Made by a program: the position numbers and the translations under genes. The notes under the pieces were generated by a model, which saw nothing but the letters and a program-made list of their open reading frames with translations, was not told the origin of the DNA and made no database searches. 64,000 bases of DNA from Brassica napus (lineage: Eukaryota; Streptophyta; Magnoliopsida; Brassicales; Brassicaceae), in contig NC_063445.1 of NCBI RefSeq assembly GCF_020379485.1, forward strand, positions 56,073,422-56,137,421, given 5' to 3'. Shown in pieces: positions 11,650-23,167 of the stretch. Within the stretch, counting starts at the first letter, position 1, and each line of letters begins with the position of its first letter.

Positions 11650-12901
11650 TCTATTCTATTAAAAGGGAAGTAGTTTTGAAAAATCTACTTATACAAAGTT
11701 ACTGCATCCTTTCATTTTTAGTCCAACCTATTATATATAACTAGATATTATAACTGAACTCCTATTATATAGCAACCAAATAATATTTCCAACATTAATT
11801 GACCTTTATAGGATCTACAACTTATAACATCTACTGTTAACTAACGTGCTATACCAATATCAACACTATTAACAAAACAAATTATATCAGACATTGTGGA
11901 CAATATAGAAGGTTTCATATTATGTTATTAGATTATATATTTGGGACTGCAATACTAAATTAAAAAAATATGCTAAATAAATCTTAAGTCTTATCAACTC
12001 AACAAATAAAAATATTATAAAATGCACACCAAATATAATGAGAGAGAGTAAAGTTTAATATTTGGGTCTTCGGGCCGAGTTGGATCGATTCCTTTTATGT
12101 CCTAGACATTTAAACCAACTAGATATTTGAAAATTTCAGTTCGGATTCGGGTTGGTTCCAGATAGGTTCAGATTCGTAATTCAAATAATTATAATTTTTA
12201 GTTACATGACGGGTCTGACCGATTTGAATATTTAAAACCCGAAAAGATTTTAAATACCCGAAAATACAAAAATCCCTACAACATGAAATTTTTTGAAAAC
12301 TCAAACAAAACTCTTAAAAGTTCAAATAGTTTATATAACCCAAAACTTTACCCAAAATATGAACTAAAAAACAGAAAAAATCCAAAATTTTACGGCTGTC
12401 AAAAAAAAAAATCCAAAATTTTACTTGAATACCTGAAATATATAAGTAAATTTTGATAGCATCACCTTTTAACTTAAAATATCCATAATACCAATCTTAA
12501 ATATCCAGATATGACTAATATACACAAAACAATTGGGTACTTTGTTTAGCCGATCGAGTCTCAGATAAAACTCGGACCTAACCGAGACCCACGGGTTCAA
12601 AATTATACCCAATAAGTACTTTGTTTTAGAAATTGACCAAACTGAATATATATTTTTGGATCAGTTTTGGTTCAAATTTTTGGGTTCGGATAAAATACAT
12701 ATGCCTAATAGAAATTTACATAAAAATATACATAGAGAATCTCAAATAAGCTAATTAAATCTAAATAAATATCCTTCTTTGATATAATACGACTCTGTAA
12801 CGTAATAATGTAAAACAATTTCAAAATGATAATTCATATCAAATTGTGTTTTTTCTTTATAATCCAAAAATCCGCGCTTCAGAGCGCAGGTTAAAATCTA
12901 G
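11650..12901 (+). mobile_element. Helitron, non-autonomous, 1252 bp
   Basis: The 5' end is TCTATTCTATTAAAAGGGAA, preceded by A. The 3' end is CTAG at 12898-12901, followed by T, as expected for insertion between A and T. Upstream of CTAG is a GC-rich stem, CCGCGCTT/GAGCGCAGG, at about 12870-12889. The inside is AT-rich, includes a block of CGGTT/TTCGG words (about 12060-12700) and has no Rep/helicase gene. It lies within the hAT element. Confidence 0.72.
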
Positions 12902-13669
12902 TATTATATTAAATGATACTCCTAATTGTTTCTCCTCAGTTTCTTCCTTTTTATTTCTTTCAAGGATCCTTTTTATTTTGAATGATCAATTGCTCATTAT
13001 CCACTGTTTTATTGTGATTGATCTTTTTGGAATAGCTTTTTTTGCAACTTTTTGTAAATTTGTTAGAAACTTTTGAAATTCCAAAGAATTAAACTATAAT
13101 AGGGTTCTAATATTTTTTAAAAACTCTATGAACACAGTAAAATTGGTGAATTTGATGTTAGCGTGATTTTATTATATGTTGTGCTCTATCTAGCTATAAA
13201 TTATATATTTTGTTCGTGCGTTTCCTTGAATTTGTAAAAATTCTTTAAGAATAAATTAAAAATCGGCGTAGTAGAACTGCAAATAAAATGAAAAAAATAT
13301 GACAAGATGAACTGCAAATAATGTTTTGATTTTTTGTATCTTATTTTTTTAGAAACAACTTAACTTTTAATAATATTTGGTTTTATTTTGATTATGTAGT
13401 TAAAATATATAATTTAATTATAATTAAAGAGATTTTTTTTTTTGAGAAAGAGGGGCAATATTTTTTTAAACCGCTTTAGGCGCCGGAAAACTCCGGACCG
13501 GCACTGGTGACAATTGAAACCTTTTGCACCTCCTAGGCAAGTATTAATGCTTAAGCTTTTCATCTTCATTTTATATTGTTTTATTCATTACAAGTTTCAA
13601 CAATACATGTATATCAAAAGAAACTTGATATTACAGTGGTACACTAACGTAAAAAACGTGTTCACATAT

Positions 13670-16600
13670 TCATACCACAGACGAAATCTGAGGAGCCGGT
13701 ACATAGCCGTTACTGTTGATTTCGTTGTCGTCAGTGCCGTTTAATTTATCTGAGGAGAAGATTTCATCACCACACGTTACTAATGCCTTCAGATCATCAT
13801 CTGTGACTCTCTGAAATCAACAAATTGAAACCAATAATTAAGTGTGAGATTTCATTAGCAATTCGTATTTAAAATAATATACTTTTAAGTATATTTAATT
13901 TATATCATAAGCATATGTGCACAGGAAGATATATATATATATATAGAAAAATTAAAAAAAAAACACCTTTTTCTGCTTGGTTAAATCTCTGAACCGTGAG
14001 AAAACCTCGTTCAATTTCTCATCACTGATTTCATATCCCAACTGAGAGCAGAAGTAAACATTCAACTATATTAATTAATAATTATATAGATCTCTTATTT
14101 ATATATGATCATTTTGTAACCAATGGGTAAAGAAATGACAAAATTGCAAGGTATGTACCTCTTTCAGACGACCTTTAACTGCATGACGTCCACTACATAG
14201 TTCCATAGTTATACAAATGAGTTAAACAATGGTATGTCGCGTAGTTTCATTAAGTAAAACCAAGAAAATCTTACTTCAAAATTGAATGATATAACTTAAA
14301 ATTGAATAATTACCTAAGCTTTCCAAGAACAATGCCTGAATTTTGAGATTTTACAACTCCAACATCTTCTGGTGATATGATCTCATATGTACTCCGATTT
14401 TTCAATATCCCATCCTTCAAAATGTGTAAAGAATGATAACCAAATCAATCTCATAACTGACTTTCTGTATAATATAAGTAGTTATGTATGTATATATATG
14501 CACCGAACCTGGTGAATGCCGCTCTCATGAACAAAACAGTTGGCTCCAACTATAGGTTTATGTGGCTGAACATACAAGCCAGTATATTCTTGAACCTGCT
14601 CAAGAATTAGCAACTATTAGTCAATTATTATAAACGCAAAGGATAGAACACACTAGCTCCTCGATATGTCAAAGTTACCATCTTGCTGGTAGCCATAATT
14701 TGGCGTGTGTCTATTCTTGTGTAAACACCACCCATCACAAATGCTCCTCGACATTTCAAAGCCATCACGACCTATATATATACCAAATAAATATTCATAT
14801 TCATTTACGAGCTTGTTGAGTTTCTTGGACTGTTTTCAAAACCAACTCGCAACAAAATGAGTAATAGATTGATTCATATCAGTTGTACTATCTTATGTTC
14901 TATCTCACTTTGGATGTGGATTTCTAGCAGTTCTTACCTCTTCAAGCGGTGCATTCCCACTTCTTTCACCTATTCCATTGATTGTTACTTCGACTTGTCG
15001 TGCTCCCGCACATATACCCTGTTTATTTATACATAATGTGTAAACTCATTGTTATTTATGTATTTTGAATTGATATTTGTACATAAATGAACAAAATTTC
15101 AGGATTAGAAAAGGTACGGCGATTGTGTTGGCGGTAGCAACACCAAGGTCATTGTGACAATGAGCGCTGAAGATAACATCATCAATTCCAGGAGTGTTTG
15201 CTTTGATGTATCTCACAAGTTTCCCGTATTCGTGCGGCATGTTGATCCCCACCGTGTCCGGGCAGGCCAGGGTGGTTGCACCCGCTTTGATCGCTTCTTC
15301 AAAAACCGTGCATATATAATCCTTGTCAGACCTGCTTAATTTTAATCACAAATTAGTATTTTATAATTATATATGACATGGTAAAAAGAAAATTTTATAT
15401 ATAAAGTTCCTTACCAAGTCAGCAAAATCTATAACGTTATCTAGCAACAGTTAATAACATTTTAAAGTAATTATGCCATCATTATTTGAAATATTCATGT
15501 ATTACATTGGCCGATCCGATATTATTTTTGTTTGCAACTTTGATTGTCTGAACCGCAGTCCAATTAATCATCTAAAAAATGAAACTGACGAGTAGCTGAA
15601 TCATAGATTTTCTAAATGAGAACTAAGAAATGATTTCATTTCGCATGACCAAGCAAATAGCAACATAATTTCTGACAGGACTTGTACACAGAACTGACAA
15701 CTTAATTTTTTTTCTCACCACTAGGCTACCATTGGTTGATTAGGATCTAATATTTTATTTTACCGCAACAAATATTTTCTTTATAGAAACATAGTACCAC
15801 AATTTTATGTTCTTTTGAACCTGTGAAAAAAAATAATAATGGAAATGTATAGGTTTTAAGATGTGAACCTGCCGCCATCTTCGCAACCAAACTCGATGTC
15901 TTCGAAGCCTAAACTTTTAGCAAACCTAATGCTACTCGCGACCATGTCGACGACTTCTTCTCTAGTCATTTTCAACTTATATTTCAAGTGAATGTCACTA
16001 GTAGAAGTGAATATGACTATCCTCGGCCTCTTTGCGTACTTCACTGACTCCCAAGCCGCCTTTATATCTCTTTCTTTGCTTCGTGCGATGACGCATATCA
16101 CTGGGATATAACCTGTTTCCTCATCAACCTAGCAATCACACAAGATAGTCTTTTAGTGCTAATTCTTTGACCATTTCTTCATTTGCGCATGCATGCTTTT
16201 CATGAATCCCATGCGAATTAACATGCGGTCTATTTACTTTATATGTCTTATCAACTAATCCAGTCAACTCCGATAAACACACACTTAATTTTCATGAGTA
16301 ATTTTTTTCTGAATGGTCACGACACTGCCTGATCCGAATTTATAAACTAATGTTAAAAAGCTGAATCGCCTTTTACCAGAGTACCATGTAAACTAATTGT
16401 ATTAAAGCCCAACCCCATACTTTTCACATAGCTGTGAATTTGTTTCAAGTGAGGTCGAGTTACCGAAAGAGTAGAGTATTTTAACACATTCTCGGTCTTG
16501 TATAGATTTTTTTTGTTAAAAATATAAAGACTCAAATCCAAGGAAAAACCTCCAGATTTGTAAATACTAATCCGAGAAAATTTGAAAATCTGTATATTTT

Positions 16601-17614
16601 AGTTGGATTTATAAATACTATATGAATTTTTAAATCAATCAAAATATATAAACCAACAACACTTTAGAATTCTATAGAGTTTGTTGATTTTAAAAGTTAG
16701 GAGATTTGTTAAATTTGGAATGGGTTGTAGAGAATTTTGTATATTGTGAAAATCTATGAAAAAAAATAATATAATGATTTTAAGAATTCAAGGGAAGCAT
16801 GTAGTATTCTCAAAATCTTGTTTTGTGAGTTAAAATGTTAAGAATTCAACTCCGAATAACACTTATACTTTAATAAATTTGTAGAATCTTTAAAGTCTAA
16901 TTTTTTTAATAATAATAAATTATTTTGTATATAATTATAAAATCATCAAACCAATAACACTAGATTTTAATGAGAATGTGAAAATCTATAAACCAATAAC
17001 ACTAGACTTGAAAATTCTAAGATTCATTATAAATTTAATTCCCACTAACACCCCCTTAGCTTTCAACGTAATAATTATCCTTAATTTGAATTTCATTATA
17101 AACCCTCTTTATCAAATAAACTTGATACAGTTTTTTTATGAAAAAAATCGATATAGTTTGAAGAAGGAAATAAAGAAACAACCTCGTTTCCCACGGTTTT
17201 GGCGATGGTTTGGATGGTTTCGAACTCTTCCTCTGATGACACGGGAAAACCAACTTCCATGATGTCTACTCTGAGTTTAGCGAGCTGCCGGGCAATCTCT
17301 ATCTTCTGCGGTGGAGTAAGGGCTGCACCGGGAGATTGTTCGCCGTCACGGAGCGTCGTGTCGAATACACGCACATAGTTCTTGTCTGGGAGCTTGTTCG
17401 GAATGTACTCCGGCCACCGTTCCACGATGGTTTTGAGGTCAGTACCACTAGTCTCGGCGTTTTTGGACACAGAGGAACAACATGAGATGAGCAAGGACGA
17501 GTTGTTGTACGGACGTGTCAGGCGGACAGATCCAAAGGGTAAGAATGACCGGACAACCATGTTCGAACCGGTGGTAGGGATAATTCCGGAAGATGTCAGA
17601 AGTGACGATGCCAT
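13670..17614 (-). CDS. MAM: Methylthioalkylmalate synthase, ten exons, intact
   Basis: Condenses acetyl-CoA with an omega-methylthio-2-oxoacid, the committed step of methionine chain elongation for aliphatic glucosinolates, in the plastid. Coding exons: 17183-17614, 15869-16128, 15118-15331, 14938-15018, 14679-14771, 14509-14595, 14314-14414, 14159-14192, 13967-14041 and 13670-13810. Together they make 1518 bp, or 505 residues plus stop, all phases consistent with GT/AG introns. The protein starts [17 protein letters not shown], a Ser-rich likely transit peptide. [13 protein letters not shown] (about residue 86) and HCHNDLG are the metal and catalytic motifs of the isopropylmalate synthase fold; NGIGERSGN follows. 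The C-terminus is short (ending PAPQISSVV) and lacks the roughly 120-residue leucine-feedback domain, which separates MAM from IPMS. The first in-frame ATG, at 17728, is upstream, but homology places the start at 17614. I cannot say whether it is a MAM1 or MAM3 type. Confidence 0.93.
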
Positions 17615-17731
17615 AACTATGAAGTACGTACGTAGGAGAGAAATAAATATTTTGATTGGTTTGGAGGATAAAAGATAGTGAGCAAATTGTTTTGCAATGA
17701 GATGGAGAACATGCACAATAAAATTCATCGA

Positions 17732-17739
17732 TATTTATA
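17732..17739 (-). promoter_or_regulatory. Probable TATA box of MAM
   Basis: CTATAAATAT on the minus strand, about 120 bp upstream of the MAM start codon. The surrounding leader is conserved at about 6001-6150 upstream of the pseudogene, where a similar TTATAAAT is present. Confidence 0.4.
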
Positions 17740-19959
17740 GATGGGTAGAAATTCCTTTTTAATGGATTTCTAAAAATGGTTAGTGGGATTTATACAGATG
17801 ATAAGTCCAACAATCTTGGATTTATAATAATTTTTATAAATACCTGATCCAATAAGGGAAGATTTTGGTTAAAAAAACCAGATACTTAAATTCAATAAGC
17901 CCCATTTAATTTAATGGAGTGATGGCTTAATTTTTCATATTAAACTAAATTATTGTTATCGTTTGTTTTTATTTTCTATTTAAAGTTTTTATATTAAAAT
18001 ACTAATTATTATGATAGTGGGGCTTAAATATATTTTCTGCGTTTGAAAATTAAAAATTACATCATTTTGTAGTAATTTAAAACGATGAACGTAAATGGAA
18101 GCTCTTTTGTGTTTAACATCATACACAAATAATTAATCTTTACTTTATATTATTTCATATATTTACATACATATACATATACCGCTGTATACATATTATA
18201 TTAATAATATCCGACGAAGAACTGATTTCGTATCAGTATACACAAGTAAATTCTAAAAAAGACGTAAGTTTAATGATTTCATATGTAAATACAAGAACAA
18301 CAATGTAATCATAATATTTTTTAAGTGGGAGTTAAAAGATAATACTGCTTAAAAGGTGGGCGAGTTAAATATCGCTATATCTAAATTATTAGTAACGATC
18401 ACGTGGTATGCATTCCCAGGTAGGTAGCCACATATGCTAATTTCTGTGAAAAAGCTTTTGAAGAGTAAACCAGACTTTGGGATATTTTTGTCATTAGACT
18501 GGTAGAGAGGTTTTCTAGTAACTAGCAAGTATTTCTTCCGAAATAACGCAAATATATGTTGACATGTAGCTGATGTGTTTTACGTCAGTATATGTAGAAC
18601 AAAAAGGTGCAGTGCCTAATCTTTATCGTATCTTTAATATTTTATCAATATATATTAATATAGTCATCATTTGAAATTAAAGGAGATTTATAGATCCTTT
18701 CAGAACTATTTCACCAATAAATTGTTTTTTTTGTTGTTTTTGCATATTTGAACAGAATACAATCATACTAGGAGACTACCAGAAGGTTAAATTTAATAGT
18801 ATGTTTCTTTCACTAATGACTTTCAAATTAAACATAAACTAACTATTACATGATAAAATGATAGGTCTTATAGTTGGATCAAATTAACATGAAAAATTTA
18901 ATCCCAACCTATGAAACAACAAAGAAAGAAACGAGATAACAACGATACAATGAAATACAATATCTAGTTATATGAACCACGGTCTTGACAACTACGCTTT
19001 TCTCTCTCTAAATGTCATCCATTCCATGTCTTGGTATGTTGATAGTTAAATTAAATATGAAGCGAAGCTAGTAACTTAATAATGTGACATATATAATAAT
19101 GGTTTACTCGTTTCATTGCCAATATACAAGACACTTATATTTTGGCTTGAATACTTTGGGTGGATCGTGAAGTAGTAATATGTGATGTGAATCGAGTTCA
19201 ATCTTGAAATGATCCAATAGACGACAATTCGCTCATACTTAAAGAACAAATAAAAGCAAAATACTAAAGAAGCTTTCACTGAAAGAAATAAAATAGATAG
19301 ATTAGATATACACACTGCGTTGAAATATCCGTGATCGTAGACATAAACAAGGTTTTGGTTCTAATAGAAGTTTTAAGAAAAGAAAAAGGAAAACAAAACA
19401 TGTTTCTACAACAATAGAAGGTTCAAATACTACGAGAAGTCGGAACCACTATAACCGATACTGTAGTCGTATGGGAAGATGAAGATCTGTCAAGTTGGCT
19501 TCATGGCCAATATAAATGTTGACATGGTCCTCGATTTGGACGAATGCCAATGAGTTTACATTGGTTTTTCATGAACGTCGTACGTGCATGGCCAATGTGA
19601 TTGTATGGAGCTTTTCGTCAGGTCTAAATTATAGTCCAAACACCCAATGTGAGTGTTTAGAAGCTCAATTTCATTTATTTGTTGCACAAAAGCCATCTAG
19701 ATTTCGCCTTTCAGAAGGCATTCTTGAAAATGACTCAAAAAGACTAAAATATACGTAAAACTCCTGAAAAACCTAAATGCAAAGACATTAAGAGCAAAGA
19801 ACAAAAGAAATAAGATTAATAAGATTGTCAATAAGATATATCCACAAGCCACTTTCTGTAGATTCACTACCACTGTTCATGTTAAAATTCTTTCTAGAAA
19901 AACACACAAAAGAAATAGAAATTAAAGGGGAAAAAAAAAGAGCACGTGGAAATTTGGAA
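17740..19959. other. MAM upstream region and spacer
   Basis: No gene is seen. 17990-18500 is the upstream promoter region shared with unit 1, including one G-box at 18400-18405. From about 18512 onwards the homology with unit 1 stops and the sequence is unique and AT-rich. The open frames near 19076-19315 and 19516-19758 show no recognisable domain and are not called as genes. Confidence 0.5.
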
Positions 19960-20025
19960 CTCCAGTTGGGCAGGTAGGTGAAAGTTGACATCTTTGCACC
20001 TCCAGGTAGGTGACTTGTTGTGCTT
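19960..20025 (-). other. Relic of a third MAM unit (3' flank only)
   Basis: About 56 bases starting AACTCCAGTTGGGCAGGTAGG, then TTTGCACCTCCAGGTAGGTGA, match the 3' flank of the MAM pseudogene (about 2995-3050) and of intact MAM (about 13507-13550, with the hAT insertion removed). Past this block no MAM exon follows, so a further tandem copy appears to have been largely deleted. Confidence 0.5.
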
Positions 20026-20660
20026 AATATTTACTTGTGCATAATTCTGTTCTCTTTTCATATCCATTGTCTTCTATAATGTTGTTATAGTTAAAATGAA
20101 ACACTATGAACTTACATTTCTCAAAAAGAAAACAATATTAACTTGCACATAATATTTTTGTTGAATAAATAATTAAATATCGCCTTGAACAAAAAAATAG
20201 AACTTGGTAATATAGGACTACCAAAACAGAAAAGAAATAAGAACGTGGCCCAAAATAAGAAGAATGAATCGATTGATAATTTATAATTGGAAATATATGT
20301 GGCAACAAAGTTAATTAGAAAAGTTAAAATTGTTAACAAGGAAATCAGTATAAGAGCAGCTCCATTAGTAGAATTTTAAGAGTATCTCAACAATTTAGAA
20401 AAAAGAAGAAAATAGGAAAGAGAAAGTTAAACGTATATGTGCAGACATATTTTGATTGACACTTTAGAAACTATCTTTACATGTGCTAATGTGTAATTGT
20501 TCTGCTTAATATATTTTAATTAGATAATTTTATGTTATTAAAATATTAATAATTTTGGATTTAGATACTTGTATATAAATCTGAACCAATGTGGCTGCTG
20601 GTTTAGTTTCTTTTTTGGTTTATTACTTATTTCAGTTTTAAAGTTTGATCAATTTTATGA
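20026..20660. other. AT-rich intergenic sequence
   Basis: I see no gene, RNA gene or clear repeat here. The short open frame at 20121-20339 has no recognisable domain. Confidence 0.4.
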
Positions 20661-20667
20661 GAGTACT

Positions 20668-22510
20668 AGATCTTGATCCGCGCAACAGCGCAGATGTTTG
20701 CTTTTAGTTTTATATACTTAGATATTTATTTTAGGTCATCAGTAGTATATATCTTTTAAAAGTTAACCATATATTTAAATGTTTATATAACTTTCAGATA
20801 AAATAATTTAATAGTTTATATGTTGTAGTTAATTAATTGTTTAAAATTGTCATATGTATTTTTTTCTTCTTATTATATGTTTATCTTATTGTATTTGCAT
20901 TTAGTTATTAAACAAATTAATATATGCATGAAACAACATATTTGAAAATTATTTCATATTTTCTTTTATGCTAAATTCTGACCAGTCTTTCATAGCTGGA
21001 TTTCCTTTTATCAAAATGTTTTTTTATTTTTATTCATTTCAGATGATATATTATTGTATGTAAAAAATCTTAATTTTATACATATTTTACATTGTTTCCT
21101 AAAGTTAAGTCGTTTTGTCATCGTATTATATTTTCAACATAAATATTTTATAGTTAGGAAAGTAAAATTTATAGATTTATCAATTTTGATATAATTTCAT
21201 CGTTTTACTTCAATCTAATAATTTTATTTTAACATGATTGATTATGACAAAAAAATAAAAAAAATAGGATAGAATTTTTTTCATTTTATAAACGATAATT
21301 GAATATATATTAATGCATAATAGTAGTTCATATCATTGATTACAAAATTAGTGAAAATATTTACATATACTTTTTTGAATTAAAATATTGTTAAAATATT
21401 TATCACATATTTGTTAGAATTATTTTAATATATATAAATAAAATTTATAAATTTATCAATTTAATATAGTTTTATCATTTTACTTCAATTTAATAATTTT
21501 ATTTTAACATGACTGATTATAAAAATAAATAGATAAAAATAGGATAGAGTTGTTTTCATTCTATAAACGATAGTTGAATATATATATATATTAATGCATA
21601 ATAGTAGTTCAATGATTACAAAATTAGTGAAAATATTTACATATATTTTTTGAAAATTGAAATATTGTTAAAATATTTATCACATATATGTTAGAATTCT
21701 TTATATATCATGATTAAAGTAGTTACAAACATTTTATATTATTAGCTTTAATAAAATACATGTTAATTTTTATACATGTATTTATAGTTTGCTAATGTTG
21801 ACTGGTCTTATCAATGTATTATAGTTTTGAACATAAATATTTATCATTATGAAAATAAATTATATAGAAATTTATTAATATAATAATTTTCTTTTAATAG
21901 ATAAAATAATATGATAGAATTTTTATTTTTTCATCTTGTAAACGATAAGTGAATGTATTAATGTATAATAATATTTCAAAACTAATTACAAAATTAGTAA
22001 AACTATTTACGTATAATTTTAAAAAATTAATATCTTGTTAAAATATTTTCAAACAAATTTGTTAGATTTTTTTAAATATATTTAAAATAAAAATATATCA
22101 AAAGATATTATGATTAAAGTAGTCTAAAGATTCTATGTGTTATTAGTTTTAATAAAATTATTTAATAAAATTTATAAAGAATGATCCAAAATGAAATATT
22201 ACACATGAAATAAATCATGACTTCAATTTTAATAGAATATATTATGATTAAAGTAGTCCAAAGATTCTATGTTTTATTAGTTTTAATAAAATATATTTAA
22301 TAAAATTTCTAAAGGATGGTCCAAAATTAAATATTACACATGAAAAAAATCATGACTTCTATTTAGTACAATATATTATGATTAAAGTAGTCCAAAAATT
22401 CTATGTGTTATTAGTTTTAGTAATATACATTTAATAAAAAAATTAAAGAATGGTACAACATGAAATATCACACATAAAATAAATCATGATTTCTATTTTA
22501 ATAAAATAAA
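20668..22510 (-). mobile_element. Helitron-like element with internal tandem repeats
   Basis: On the minus strand the 3' terminus reads TGCGCTGTTGCGCGGATCAA, then GATCTAG, followed by T: a GC stem-loop about 10 bp before CTAG. The interior, read on the plus strand, has two kinds of direct repeat. One is a unit of about 265 bp at about 21165-21430 and 21437-21695, with a degraded third copy at about 21840-22070. The other is three units of about 132 bp beginning ATATTATGATTAAAGTAGTC at about 22106, 22238 and 22371. There is no protein-coding content. The 5' end near 22500 is inferred from the minus-strand word TTATTAAAATAGAAATCATG and is approximate. Confidence 0.55.
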
Positions 22511-22914
22511 ATACTATTTTCTACCAAAACCTTATGTTATTCAAACATAGTGTTTATCGGTTATGTATTATAATTTGATAAAATATTTGTTTACGAACAG
22601 AGATAGACGATATAGTATAATCAAAATGTACAAAAGAAGATATGCAACATACAAATCAAATAAGGTTTCAGAAAATCACACACCTTCCAAAGATAGAGAA
22701 CCGGCAGTGGATTTTTTTGGCCAAAACTGCTCGAGCATTTTATAGATATTTAGTTTTTGTTGGTCATTCTATTCCGTTTTTAATTTTATACCATCTCAAA
22801 TACGAATTATAGAATAGCATTTTGATGTCAAAAAATTATATATATATATAAGAATCAAATATAACCCTTTTGTGTGATCCATCTTCAAGCCGATGCTACA
22901 AATGGATAAAAATA

Positions 22915-23118
22915 TAAGACAAAGGATCATGTCTACAAAGTACTATGAGAAGCAGAAACTCAAAGGACTAATACAGTGTTGGTTTAGTGCAAGGCAGCCA
23001 TAGGAATAACTAGGTTTCATAGTTTGAGTTATGATAGAATTTTTTTAGTTATTGCTGTACATAAACATTCTTTTTCCTGATGATCAATAAATTTAACATT
23101 TCATCAAAAAAAAAAAAA
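22915..23118 (+). mobile_element. 5'-truncated LINE tail
   Basis: A 204-bp insert ending in a run of 14 A residues, preceded by a typical plant L1 3' end (GATCAATAAATTTAACATTT). It is flanked by a 17-bp direct repeat, ACAAATGGATAAAAATA, at 22898-22914 and 23119-23135. It has no coding capacity. It lies just downstream of the BIM1-like stop codon. Confidence 0.75.
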
Positions 23119-23167
23119 ACAAATGGATAAAAATAAGAATTGGCCTTAGTGTTAGTCTGTTTCTCTA

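Larger units (their letters stand above)
11336..13506. mobile_element. hAT-type DNA element, 2.17 kb, with nested insertions
   Basis: It is flanked by an 8-bp direct repeat GTGACAAT at 11328-11335 and 13507-13514. The ends are CAGGACTGGTCCTAGG and the inverse of CAGTGCCGGTCCGGAG, both derivatives of the plant hAT terminus CAGGGCCGGCCC. Unit 1 has the uninterrupted sequence GGGTGACAGTTGAAACC at about 3013, which confirms the empty site. No transposase is seen. It contains the Helitron at 11650-12901 and a probable SINE near 11420-11530. Confidence 0.75.

Noticed and set aside
17382..17678. 98-codon plus-strand open frame
   Set aside because: Antisense of MAM exon 1.
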